This document shows positions 60,701 through 64,000 of a DNA stretch of 64,000 nt, one piece after another; the first letter of the stretch is position 1; every line of letters starts with the position of its first letter. The notes beneath the pieces were generated by a model. That model had not been told where the DNA came from. It saw nothing but the letters and a program-made list of their open reading frames with translations, and searched no databases. The stretch comes from Phoronis australis (lineage: Eukaryota; Phoronida; Phoronidae). The stretch spans positions 553,326 to 617,325 of the forward strand of contig NMRA01000166.1 in assembly GCA_002633005.1 (NCBI GenBank), given 5' to 3'. A program made the translations under genes and the position numbers.

Positions 60701-61115
60701 TATCGCTGTTGAAGTGCTTTTGATGCATTGGGTTCTTCAGCAGAAGGATTTGGGCATTGGTAACATTGGCAGGGTTATCAATTGGAGCCTTAAGGTGCTG
60801 CAGCATTCATCTGGCATTTGTGAATATCTCATGTCAAAAACCAGCACAGCATCTTTCATTGTGTCCAGGCTGCTTATGTTTTATGATCATTTGTATGCAG
60901 AAGCTGATGGAGCAGTTGATGGTATTTTGCCTTCGATTGTTCAGTTAAATAACGTGTTCTTTTGCATATTGAGTGCTGGTTTAAGCAATAGTGGGGAAAA
61001 CATGGCAGTGACGAACTCGGTTGATCCTGTCATTCTTGATGACACTACTAGGATGATTGCTGATGGGGAAATCCTAAAAGCTTCGGCAGTGTTACGAAAA
61101 CTGTGGATTAAGTGA
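13281..61115 (+). CDS. URB1: Nucleolar pre-ribosomal-associated protein 1 (URB1/Npa1), complete, 32 exons
   Basis: URB1 is a large helical-repeat protein of the nucleolus needed for early 60S subunit assembly and 27S pre-rRNA processing. Exons: 13281-13419, 15992-16131, 17915-18080, 20234-20355, 21103-21199, 21636-21718, 25349-25492, 25914-26035, 27317-27512, 28471-28611, 30128-30286, 30570-30639, 30858-31078, 32155-32256, 32807-33014, 33622-33741, 34425-34564, 35300-35503, 36004-36919, 37525-37653, 38337-38563, 39245-39327, 39665-39834, 40402-40512, 42196-42259, 44415-44674, 53370-53645, 55189-55295, 58271-58414, 58966-59075, 59235-59420, 60230-61115. The sum is 6243 nt, 2080 residues plus stop; human URB1 is about 2270. 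Every phase matches. I recognised it from collinear matches with human URB1 as I remember it, over the N-terminal Npa1 region and the C-terminal NopRA1 region. The N gap in intron 6 removes no coding sequence, because exons 6 and 7 join in frame at a conserved point. Confidence 0.96.
13471..13645. mobile_element. Truncated second copy of the MITE-like element, URB1 intron 1
   Basis: Reverse complement of this segment matches 12550-12718 with about a quarter mismatches. Shared blocks include gacagtg..caccgtct, tagctggc, gcaaaaggta.ttataacaac and ggc.gcctcctaagattg. The expected right inverted end is missing; a fragment of the CTCF-motif repeat begins at about 13650 instead. The copy starts 52 bases after the URB1 exon 1 donor. 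Confidence 0.6.
13650..13830 (+). repeat. Fragment of the CTCF-motif repeat family, URB1 intron 1
   Basis: It contains gaaaattggcgtatatattctcagtgtgaag, the word gatgcctcctagtgg (a CTCF-core-like word at 13720-13733 when read on the other strand) and catagctgtatctcctgaacc. The same words occur in order in the reverse complement of 10700-11400 and at 50900-50990. Confidence 0.65.
15490..15640. repeat. Repeat ending in a hAT-like terminus, URB1 intron 1
   Basis: Three spaced copies of a (c/a)aggtcgcat(t)t word precede aactcgacctgcagctcg...tcgagccctgg. Read from the right, the end is ccagggctcgacataacgag; a CAGGG start is typical of hAT-type non-autonomous elements. No matching left end or target duplication was found. 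Confidence 0.35.
16484..16520 (+). repeat. hAT-like terminal motif CAGGGACCCGTCTAGGATTT
   Basis: The motif resembles the common animal MITE/hAT end CAGGGGCGGATCCAGGATTT, which is present at 63814. Only one end is recognised here, in URB1 intron 2. Low confidence. Confidence 0.3.
17400..17574 (+). repeat. 25-bp minisatellite, seven copies, URB1 intron 2
   Basis: The unit tttattggtcaatacatgccatgta is repeated seven times without indels, with only a/g and g/t changes in copies 4-6. Each unit contains two small dyads: tattg-gt-caata and acatg-c-catgt. ATTGG is an inverted CCAAT word. Because 25 is not a multiple of three, the open frames through it shift phase in each copy and are not coding. 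Confidence 0.95.
18268..18330 (+). repeat. Imperfect (TAC/CTA)n trinucleotide repeat
   Basis: A run of tac/tgc/cgc triplets lies in URB1 intron 3. The Ala/Val- or Tyr-rich frames across it are artefacts of the repeat. Confidence 0.8.
21475..21560 (-). repeat. tRNA-derived SINE-like segment
   Basis: On the minus strand there is a B-box-like GAGTTCAATCC (21485-21495). It is preceded by gagcagtagactctcaaccg and gttagtgcagtgttca, in the order A-box, anticodon arm, B-box of a tRNA. Stems are not intact, so it is a SINE or tRNA relic inside URB1 intron 5. Confidence 0.5.
22136..22954. mobile_element. PIF/Harbinger-like non-autonomous element A
   Basis: The ends are an inverted repeat of about 34 bp (gagctgttccagtaaaatcc on the left; the right end reads gggctgtttcagcaaaatct on the other strand). 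A 3-bp TTA duplication flanks it (22133-22135 and 22955-22957). The left subterminal region repeats atgggtggt three times. It encodes no transposase. Internal blocks such as cacctggtggctgccaaaag match element C, and it looks like an internally deleted relative of C. Confidence 0.8.
23565..24947 (+). repeat. Copy of the CTCF-motif repeat family, interrupted by the assembly gap
   Basis: It starts with the 30-bp palindrome atgcgcccacatatttatat..., then gccgtcatctctgtcc and about five gtcc units. Next comes a unit containing gtgccccctagtgg (23770-23783), the best CTCF-core-like word in the window. After the N run it resumes with a similar word, atgccctctactgg (24846-24859), and the hairpin word caacgctccgcgttgctctt. 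The element is in URB1 intron 6. Confidence 0.7.
23887..24698. other. Assembly gap (812 N)
   Basis: The N run lies inside a repeat copy in URB1 intron 6. Exons 6 and 7 on either side join in phase and at a conserved alignment point, so no exon is likely to be hidden. A single n also occurs at 29842. Confidence 0.95.
25349..35503 (+). CDS. URB1: URB1 exons 7-18: rest of the Npa1 domain and first helical-repeat region
   Basis: These exons encode residues 250-858. Conserved landmarks: IKSLIQLYSWKG (exon 7), SLAHNFLLEVCCSHKFGITF (exon 8), LVADLATQILRACPDQLGRY (exon 9), DVAVRHTALGLVTVILNKV (exon 11) and GVFEDDHRSELDTWLSVM (exon 15). Exon 9 begins 34 bases after a 21-bp minisatellite that happens to be open in its frame. 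Exon 18 uses a plain ttcaag acceptor. No in-frame stop or frameshift was found in any of the twelve exons. Confidence 0.93.
27157..27282 (+). repeat. 21-bp minisatellite, six copies, just upstream of URB1 exon 9
   Basis: The unit caatgggatatcagcatacta is repeated six times with point changes only. It ends 34 bases before the exon 9 splice junction. In the exon 9 frame it reads as a heptapeptide repeat, MGYQHTT with H/R and T/I variants, and the frame stays open through the acceptor into the exon. The normal exon nevertheless begins at the taccag acceptor, since that joins exon 8 in phase at a conserved site. Confidence 0.95.
29031..29596. mobile_element. PIF/Harbinger-like non-autonomous element B
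   Basis: The ends are gggctgttccagtaaaatct and its inverted partner gattttgctggaacagccc. A TAA duplication flanks it (29028-29030 and 29597-29599). Subterminal DNA repeats ccacccgtaatttt, the reverse of the atgggtggt word in elements A and C. No transposase frame is present. It lies in URB1 intron 10. Confidence 0.85.
32478..32530 (+). repeat. Short tandem duplication in URB1 intron 14
   Basis: The 28-base word gcttaattttagtaagcttgg acaa occurs twice in a row with one mismatch, followed by a third partial copy (aagcttaatg). Confidence 0.7.
34955..34988. repeat. 18-bp perfect palindrome plus repeated half, URB1 intron 17
   Basis: ATAATGCGTACGCATTAT (34955-34972) is a perfect palindrome, and its right half recurs at once as gtacgcattatg. 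The role is unknown; it could be a remnant of a transposon end. Confidence 0.8.
36004..36919 (+). CDS. URB1: URB1 exon 19, the largest central exon
   Basis: At 916 bp this is the longest exon, encoding residues 859 to about 1164. It begins GTTPENYKKLMKLYFDVILE and includes an acidic linker (KTEPNVEEADHE) of low conservation. Helical segments such as YSVLDRIATAEFEKRYVGYE and CVNVLDRLSLLVDEHENC follow. The helical pattern fits the HEAT/ARM-like middle of URB1, its least conserved region. The assignment rests on phase continuity with exons 18 and 20 and on position. Confidence 0.9.
37525..44674 (+). CDS. URB1: URB1 exons 20-26: central region up to the start of NopRA1
   Basis: These exons encode residues 1164-1512. 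Exons 25 and 26 carry the strongest signature: LRLMHLYEQNGGDLTQHKPY followed by LWGRKAIDEHF and LGRSLSALPSPSDVLDLL, then DVYDPCFMLPLFSSLVQP. Human URB1 has YRPFLWG..AVEHHSVR, LGRSLW and LYDPCFLLQLFSELTRP in the same order. Exon 25 is only 64 bp. The 8.7-kb intron after exon 26 houses another gene on the opposite strand. Confidence 0.93.
40000..40324 (+). repeat. Degenerate copy of the CTCF-motif repeat family, URB1 intron 23
   Basis: The words gacggatccagctg, cttctgtatctttgg and tttttatgaaatttcatttggcaagtagttctattag match repeat units elsewhere. The segment finishes with tggatgcatttcaatgctcc and a gctcttgt tail, the same as at 24914-24947. The CTCF-core word is decayed here. Confidence 0.6.
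40661..40812 (+). repeat. 22-bp minisatellite, seven copies, URB1 intron 24
   Basis: The unit taaatatattacataacacctg is repeated seven times with single-base changes. The last copy is slightly shortened. Confidence 0.95.
42517..42550. repeat. Solo 34-bp palindrome of the CTCF-motif family
   Basis: atgcacccacatatttattt followed by atatgtgggcgcat matches the palindromes at 11858 and 23565 with a 4-base expansion of the centre. Flanking cgtc-rich DNA is absent, so this is a stripped remnant in URB1 intron 25. Confidence 0.6.
42894..44165. mobile_element. PIF/Harbinger-like non-autonomous element C
   Basis: The ends are gggctgttccagcaaaatcg and the inverted partner ttttgctggaacagccc. A TGA duplication flanks it (42891-42893 and 44166-44168). 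It is the longest of the three copies. It shares outer and inner blocks with element A and carries about 450 bp extra (near 43480-43930) resembling 49490-50090. No intact transposase frame is seen. It lies in URB1 intron 25. Confidence 0.85.
46064..50410 (-). CDS. GNAT-family N-acetyltransferase, two exons, nested in URB1 intron 26
   Basis: Exons on the minus strand are 50410-50128 and 46776-46064, joined G|GT with a GTGAGA donor and a tttttacag acceptor. The spliced frame is 996 nt, 331 residues plus stop. The N-terminal GNAT fold is recognisable: IKPIKRDEIYTILELTEKDW, then FLCAELKDSQEVIGCIHGTI across the splice, and the acetyl-CoA-binding loop YRNQGVGRMLKAA (R/Q-x-x-G-x-G at about 119-124). 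The second half (GKITGYIHLHPLRGNWMIFP, then WVADDEDTASLLLHEV) looks like the second acyltransferase half of YitH/HolE-type proteins. The substrate is unknown. The first ATG is at 50410. The first ~38 residues lack acidic residues and are rich in R and K, so a mitochondrial presequence is possible; M at about residue 35 is an alternative start. A transposon interrupts the 3.35-kb intron but not the frame. Confidence 0.85.
47221..48869 (-). mobile_element. Kolobok/T2-type DNA transposon, copy 1 (1649 bp), with THAP segment
   Basis: TTAA flanks both ends (47217-47220 and 48870-48873). With it the termini read TTAAAGGAGCATGCCAC on the left and, on the other strand, TTAAAGGAGAATGCCAC on the right. 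This fits the TTAAAGGRR hallmark of T2 elements in the Kolobok superfamily, whose proteins often carry THAP domains. No transposase is present, so it is non-autonomous. A direct duplication of ggggccgcgaattca occurs near 47899-47928. The element sits in the GNAT gene's intron. Copy 2 is at 55889-57449 in the opposite orientation and aligns over its whole length. Confidence 0.85.
48380..48709 (-). pseudogene. THAP zinc-finger coding segment of Kolobok copy 1 (damaged)
   Basis: The frame reads MNAATLRCIVPACPNY, then AFFRLPREFEMLRKWLAVVK and KYEAVKHLRVC. This is the C-x4-C, F-x-x-x-P, invariant W and third C of a C2CH THAP domain, a sequence-specific DNA-binding fold. After LRVC the expected x-x-H-F is lost (GLQSS), so the zinc site lacks its histidine. 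Copy 2 keeps CDRHF at this place. The 109-codon frame has no transposase part. Confidence 0.75.
49490..50090. repeat. Degenerate repeat shared with the inside of element C
   Basis: Words such as acccacaaaaagtttgtggtc, tccatc and repeated ttttcgacaagattttcctt-like blocks match 43540-43930. The segment lies in the GNAT intron, just after exon 1. Confidence 0.5.
50860..50990 (+). repeat. Fragment of the CTCF-motif repeat family
   Basis: It contains tttcaagtctgtttttggcgtccacccctctatcaatc and gaaaattggcg...ttctcagtgtgaagag, the same as the reverse complement of 11440-11530 and as 13650-13700. The CTCF-core word itself is not preserved. Confidence 0.6.
50975..51760 (-). pseudogene. LINE (non-LTR retrotransposon) reverse-transcriptase relic
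   Basis: On the minus strand, 51719-51438 reads AWFGKECQEYKLEVHSHLRN and ends SKKIWSQLKT. This matches the linker between endonuclease and reverse transcriptase of LINEs (WF-x-x-EC ... FW-x-x-LK). After a frame-broken stretch, 51166-50975 reads LPSEWNLEVIVPILKFGNKH and DYRGITLLQMTGKMFA, the start of a LINE RT domain. Several stops and frameshifts show it is dead. The catalytic YADD region is not present. The clade cannot be fixed. Confidence 0.75.
52661..52804 (-). other. Exon-like open frame on the minus strand, unrecognised
   Basis: A gctttcag acceptor precedes a 144-base frame encoding 47 residues and TAG. It begins DVISEPFPDSYKDDGDGQVQ and ends VSFEQVASKFSYLLQ. The composition looks protein-like and codons are unbiased by repeats, but I recognise no family and found no partner exon upstream. 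It may be the last exon of a small nested gene or a fragment of a dead one. Confidence 0.25.
53370..61115 (+). CDS. URB1: URB1 exons 27-32: NopRA1 domain and C-terminal helical region
   Basis: These exons encode residues 1512-2080. NopRA1 landmarks are CRKFIESNCLGYVVTCLSSH and FHAHLEGATKF (exon 27), NSFLLLKPIMDVFNVPEFYK (exon 28), and RSWMLNLLYHGLRETADYHI with FFDCHACDDFNQ (exon 29). RNRGIVSWIAGTVHNR follows in exon 30 and VTFINQFLLTVLSMLQ in exon 31. Intron 30 has a GC donor (aacag|gcaagt). Exon 32 (886 bp, stop TGA 61113-61115) encodes a long tail with clear helices such as YGLKLYLGILDSVLSHQIAA and CNRLVLNVLLHWV. The tail ends SAVLRKLWIK. Confidence 0.95.
55889..57449 (+). mobile_element. 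Kolobok/T2-type DNA transposon, copy 2 (1561 bp), inverted relative to copy 1
   Basis: TTAA flanks both ends (55885-55888 and 57450-57453), and the termini read TTAAAGGAGAATGCCAC inwards on both sides. It aligns with copy 1 from end to end in reverse, including the cggcgggac and actgctgaacagactgcgt blocks. It lies in URB1 intron 28. Confidence 0.85.
56050..56348 (+). pseudogene. THAP zinc-finger coding segment of Kolobok copy 2 (frameshifted)
   Basis: The first part encodes LRCIVPACPNYEAVKKA and then runs into a stop because of a small insertion around 56115-56130 (tatatcgttttttt). In another frame it resumes LPREPEMLRKWLAVMKNERY and KYEAVKHLRVCDRHF, keeping the C-x-x-H of the THAP zinc site. 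So each copy is broken in a different place. Confidence 0.7.
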
Positions 61116-62353
61116 TGTCATCATTTATTTGGTGTTGATAAGGAAGTCTGATTTTAGTTTCCCTGACGTCAGAGGGAACAAAGCTTTGACTTGTAATTAT
61201 ATGATGTTTCGCTGTTTATATCTTCAGCATTGGGCGAGTACAAAACTTCATATATTCTCAATTGCCCTTTTCATTTGCTTTGGACTTATATTGAAAATCT
61301 GTGGTGTACCTTTGTTTAAAAGCTTCGGTACCACTGTCTAGGTGGACTTTGGTCAACAGTTGTGGTTATGAAAGAACAATCAACGAGCAAAGAAATATAT
61401 TTCAACAACTTAGACAACAGTCACAATACTTAAAGCTTCTTTTCGCATAAGTAGGCCCCTTATTCTCATGAAATCAGTCCCATAATATTCCTTACTGTTT
61501 TAGTTTCCAACAAGAATGTGGTAACCATCAACAACTAAAGAAAGCACTTTGGAGTTTATTCAGGTTGACCTACCCTAAAATTGCCTGTGGCTTAAGTTGC
61601 TGCCTCATTCGGCACCAGTTTAAAGCTGGATGAATGTTGTAATATTTTAACCCCCAAACCGTTTTGGTTAAGAATTCATCAGTGGCAGCTGGACAGCAGT
61701 GAAACGCAGCTTTAAGTACCATTAATATGTCATTACAAATGTTGACAAGAACTTCATTTGTGTACAACATTAAAATAACTACATGTAAATGTATCTCTCC
61801 ATTCTTGGCTTGTTGCACTGCTTTTCCATTAAAGTTGTGCTCGTGATGTGCTGGAGTCTTCTGTGCTCTTCATTGTCTGTAGCTAAAGAGGATGGTTGGA
61901 CTGCAGTCTGTGGGCAGTTTTCTCATTTCCTCAGTGTGTACATAAGACTTTGGTGGGCGAGGCACTGAAATTGTTACAATCATTCCAATCTTTAGATTTA
62001 TGAGCAGTTTTTGTGATTACTCAGTGTGTAAAATTGATTGTTACAAAGTGATGTTTTTGAGCTCAAATTCTGAGAGGCACAAAGAATGAAAAAGAAATAA
62101 GCCTAATATTTGAAGGCATGTCAAATTTACATTGTAAGTGGTGAGTTTCAAAGACCAGGCATCAACTGGTTTTGTTGAAGTCACGTTTCATGAATCAAGA
62201 CTTTGAGATGCAGAAAGACCAGTCCAAATACGGTACCAGGGACACCTTTTAAACCTTCCATTTGCCATCCCCAGATTACCATATCCATCCTGGGTGCATC
62301 ACATGTTGATGAACACAGCTGGGAAAGTATCCTAAACTTAACCACACAAAACG
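61116..62353. other. URB1 3' UTR and short intergenic space
   Basis: No coding feature was recognised. An ATTAAA at 61828-61833 followed by a GT-rich stretch (gttgtgctcgtgatgtgctgg) is a plausible URB1 polyadenylation signal. The 82-codon minus-strand frame at 61570-61818 has no support. The next gene to the right is convergent. Confidence 0.5.
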
Positions 62354-62532
62354 TTACCGAGGCTTCTTCTTCGAACTTCCCGTATGCAGGAGTTGAGAGA
62401 CAGGTCGCAGTTTTGAACTCTTTTTCAACCTAGCATCGATTGCGCGCGATTCCTTGCGAAACTTTTTATGCTGCTGTGAGACCTTTTCTTTCAGCTTCAA
62501 CTTGCTAAATCTTAAATCTGGCTGAATACGAC
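62354..62532 (-). CDS. Last exon of an unrecognised lysine-rich protein (partial)
   Basis: A good acceptor (gtgctcttctcag) at 62534-62533 is followed by a frame encoding RIQPDLRFSKLKLKEKVSQQ, HKKFRKESRAIDARLKKSSK and a tail ending SSKKKPR, then TAA. The basic, helix-prone character suggests a nuclear or nucleolar protein. I do not recognise the family. The exon needs two bases in its first codon from the left partner. A tiny start-like exon with a perfect donor (ATGGTGGTTTGGAAACGAAG|gtgagt, 63574-63555) lies 1 kb upstream but ends in the wrong phase, so at least one middle exon would be needed. Confidence 0.45.
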
Positions 62533-62593
62533 CTGAGAAGAGCACATACAAATCCAAACATAAACAACTGGTTTGGTTAGAATGGGTGCCTAA

Positions 62594-62622
62594 CGGTTTT
62601 GCTACACCTTTTAGCAAAACCG
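62594..62622. repeat. 11-bp perfect stem-loop
   Basis: cggttttgcta and tagcaaaaccg are separated by a 7-base loop (caccttt). It is in intronic or intergenic DNA next to the minus-strand lysine-rich exon. No function can be assigned. Confidence 0.6.
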
Positions 62623-63387
62623 CAAGCGGATTTAAATTGAAATAACTTAAGTCTATGGATATCAAAATTATGGAAAGAAAGAAATGTTGATATCTACTTG
62701 GCTCACGTCATTTGATGTGTTGCAGCATAATACTCATTTCTGTGATAAAACAATCGAATCTTCTATACTAAATCTCTCAAAAAGTTTGATTTAACATCGA
62801 TTGACCAAAAAGTAGCACATTACATCTATTAAGATGAATACATTAGTGCTCAAATCTAAATGGAGCAGCATATGTGTCTTGGGGACTGTAATGTTAAAAT
62901 TGGCATCAAGCCGAAACTTTAAAAATTAACAGTTTTCATCATTTGCAACAAAGAAATGAAAATGCCACAAAAAGACGCGCCATTAACCACCCACAAATTA
63001 GCTACTTCTTTTCTTAAAAGGATATTATACCCTGTTTTGATGACTTCAACCAATGCTCGTTCAGTCACTTGCTAGTGGCATCAGTCTTGAACGATGGAAG
63101 CAGGAATCGACTGAAAAGTTATACTCCCTTTGTCATAGATTGGATATGGTTCTTGGTGGGTGGCGCTTGCCCGCTTGACAGGCTTTGGGGGTTGTCGGGG
63201 ATTACAGAGCATTATTTGGTATCTGAGAAACGGATGGAAAAGTCGTTTTTAATATCTGTTAATAGGCCAGAGCCCGTTTTGGTATCCTGTTAAAGAACAG
63301 TCATAAGTTTTGGTAGACACAAAATGACAACGTCACAACGCCTCGTTGGAATCTACTCAAAACTGGTAAACGCCGTACAGGCCCGTA

Positions 63388-63420
63388 GCCAGCATTGGGC
63401 GGGAGGTGGTTCGAATTCTG
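63388..63420 (+). repeat. hAT-like terminal motif (CAGGCCCGTAGCCAGCATT)
   Basis: The sequence resembles a terminal motif common in animal hAT-derived MITEs (CAGGCCCGTAGCCAGGATT). Its partner end was not found in the window. Confidence 0.35.
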
Positions 63421-63813
63421 GAAAGGTGGACCTTTTGCTTGCGTCAACACTCGAGTTCTTGGTAAGGCGCTTGACGCAGGTTAATTGACCTATCGCCAGG
63501 ATTTTGAGTGACGGCTTAACTGACCATTCAGAACGCTTCATATTATCGACTCACCTTCGTTTCCAAACCACCATTTTACCCGACAAAAAGCACGTTGCTG
63601 GGTACAACTTATTGTTTGTTAGTCGACATTACGCAAGGGGGCGGAGCTTGCGATAGGTCAATTATGGGGAAGGGATCTGTATCCACGGCAACGATGGTTT
63701 TCAGCTATATGTTCCTGAGATAAGACGGAATTTGTAAAACCAGAAATGAGGATGTCGTGACGGTTGCTCGCAAACAACAGGAATCAAATTCGGACGTACT
63801 GTGATCCATAAAT

Positions 63814-64000
63814 CAGGGGCGGATCCAGGATTTTGAGTTAGGGAGGCCCAGGTCACAGGAATAATCAGAATTTTGGTAGATGCGCGCGCCCAGCTTAAAG
63901 TGTGGGGATGCAAGGGTCTCGAATGTTTGGGTTCGCGGTGCTGTTGACAAAAAAGACGGTAACGGGGTTATTCAGGGCCTATCCATTGTTTATTCACCCT
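63814..64000 (+). mobile_element. Left end of a hAT-like element cut by the window edge
   Basis: CAGGGGCGGATCCAGGATTT is a widespread terminal inverted repeat of hAT-type non-autonomous elements in animals. The other end and the 8-bp duplication would lie beyond the window, so only the start is supported. Confidence 0.4.

Noticed and set aside
61570-61818. 82-codon minus-strand frame in the URB1 3' region
   Set aside because: No motif or splice signal, and it overlaps the likely 3' UTR; probably a repeat-derived chance frame.

Overview
This is a window of animal nuclear DNA, AT-rich, with small exons in long introns, GT-AG splice sites and many old transposon copies. It comes from a draft assembly: there is an 812-base run of N and one isolated n. 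Gene content and repeat types (Kolobok/T2, PIF/Harbinger-like, LINE and tRNA-SINE relics) fit an aquatic invertebrate, possibly a non-vertebrate deuterostome. I cannot name the species from sequence alone.

Layout. (1) 1-175: last exon of a cytosolic-type acetyl-CoA acetyltransferase (ACAT2), plus strand. (2) 176-4319: intergenic DNA between convergent gene ends. (3) 4320-12828: a complete seven-exon CHMP1B gene (ESCRT-III), minus strand, 199 codons when spliced. (4) 12829-13280: a 452-base divergent promoter shared by CHMP1B and URB1, containing a 14-bp palindrome centred on a perfect CRE. (5) 13281-61115: URB1 (Npa1 family, nucleolar factor of 60S ribosome assembly), plus strand. I could join 32 exons with all phases matching into one 2080-codon reading frame. 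It fills three quarters of the window. (6) Inside the 8.7-kb intron 26 of URB1, on the opposite strand, lies a complete two-exon GNAT acetyltransferase gene (46064-50410), and a Kolobok-type transposon sits in that gene's own intron. (7) 61116-64000: URB1 3' end, then the last exon of an unrecognised lysine-rich protein on the minus strand, and hAT-like transposon ends.

Repeats. Two near-full-length Kolobok/T2 elements lie in opposite orientations, have TTAA target sites and each carry a decayed THAP zinc-finger coding segment. Three elements have 3-bp TNA target duplications and about 34-bp inverted ends (PIF/Harbinger-like). A family of degenerate ~145-165 bp units carries a CTCF-core-like motif (CCACTAGGNGGCRC) in almost every unit; the clearest array is in CHMP1B intron 1. 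There are also three minisatellites, two tRNA-derived SINE-like segments, a LINE reverse-transcriptase relic and a short element repeated in mirrored positions in the first introns of the divergent gene pair.

CHMP1B and URB1 share no obvious pathway; the divergent layout suggests housekeeping co-expression. I did not find a clearly new biological system. The most unusual items are the repeated CTCF-like motif array, the THAP-bearing Kolobok pair and the gene-within-intron arrangement with a transposon inside it.
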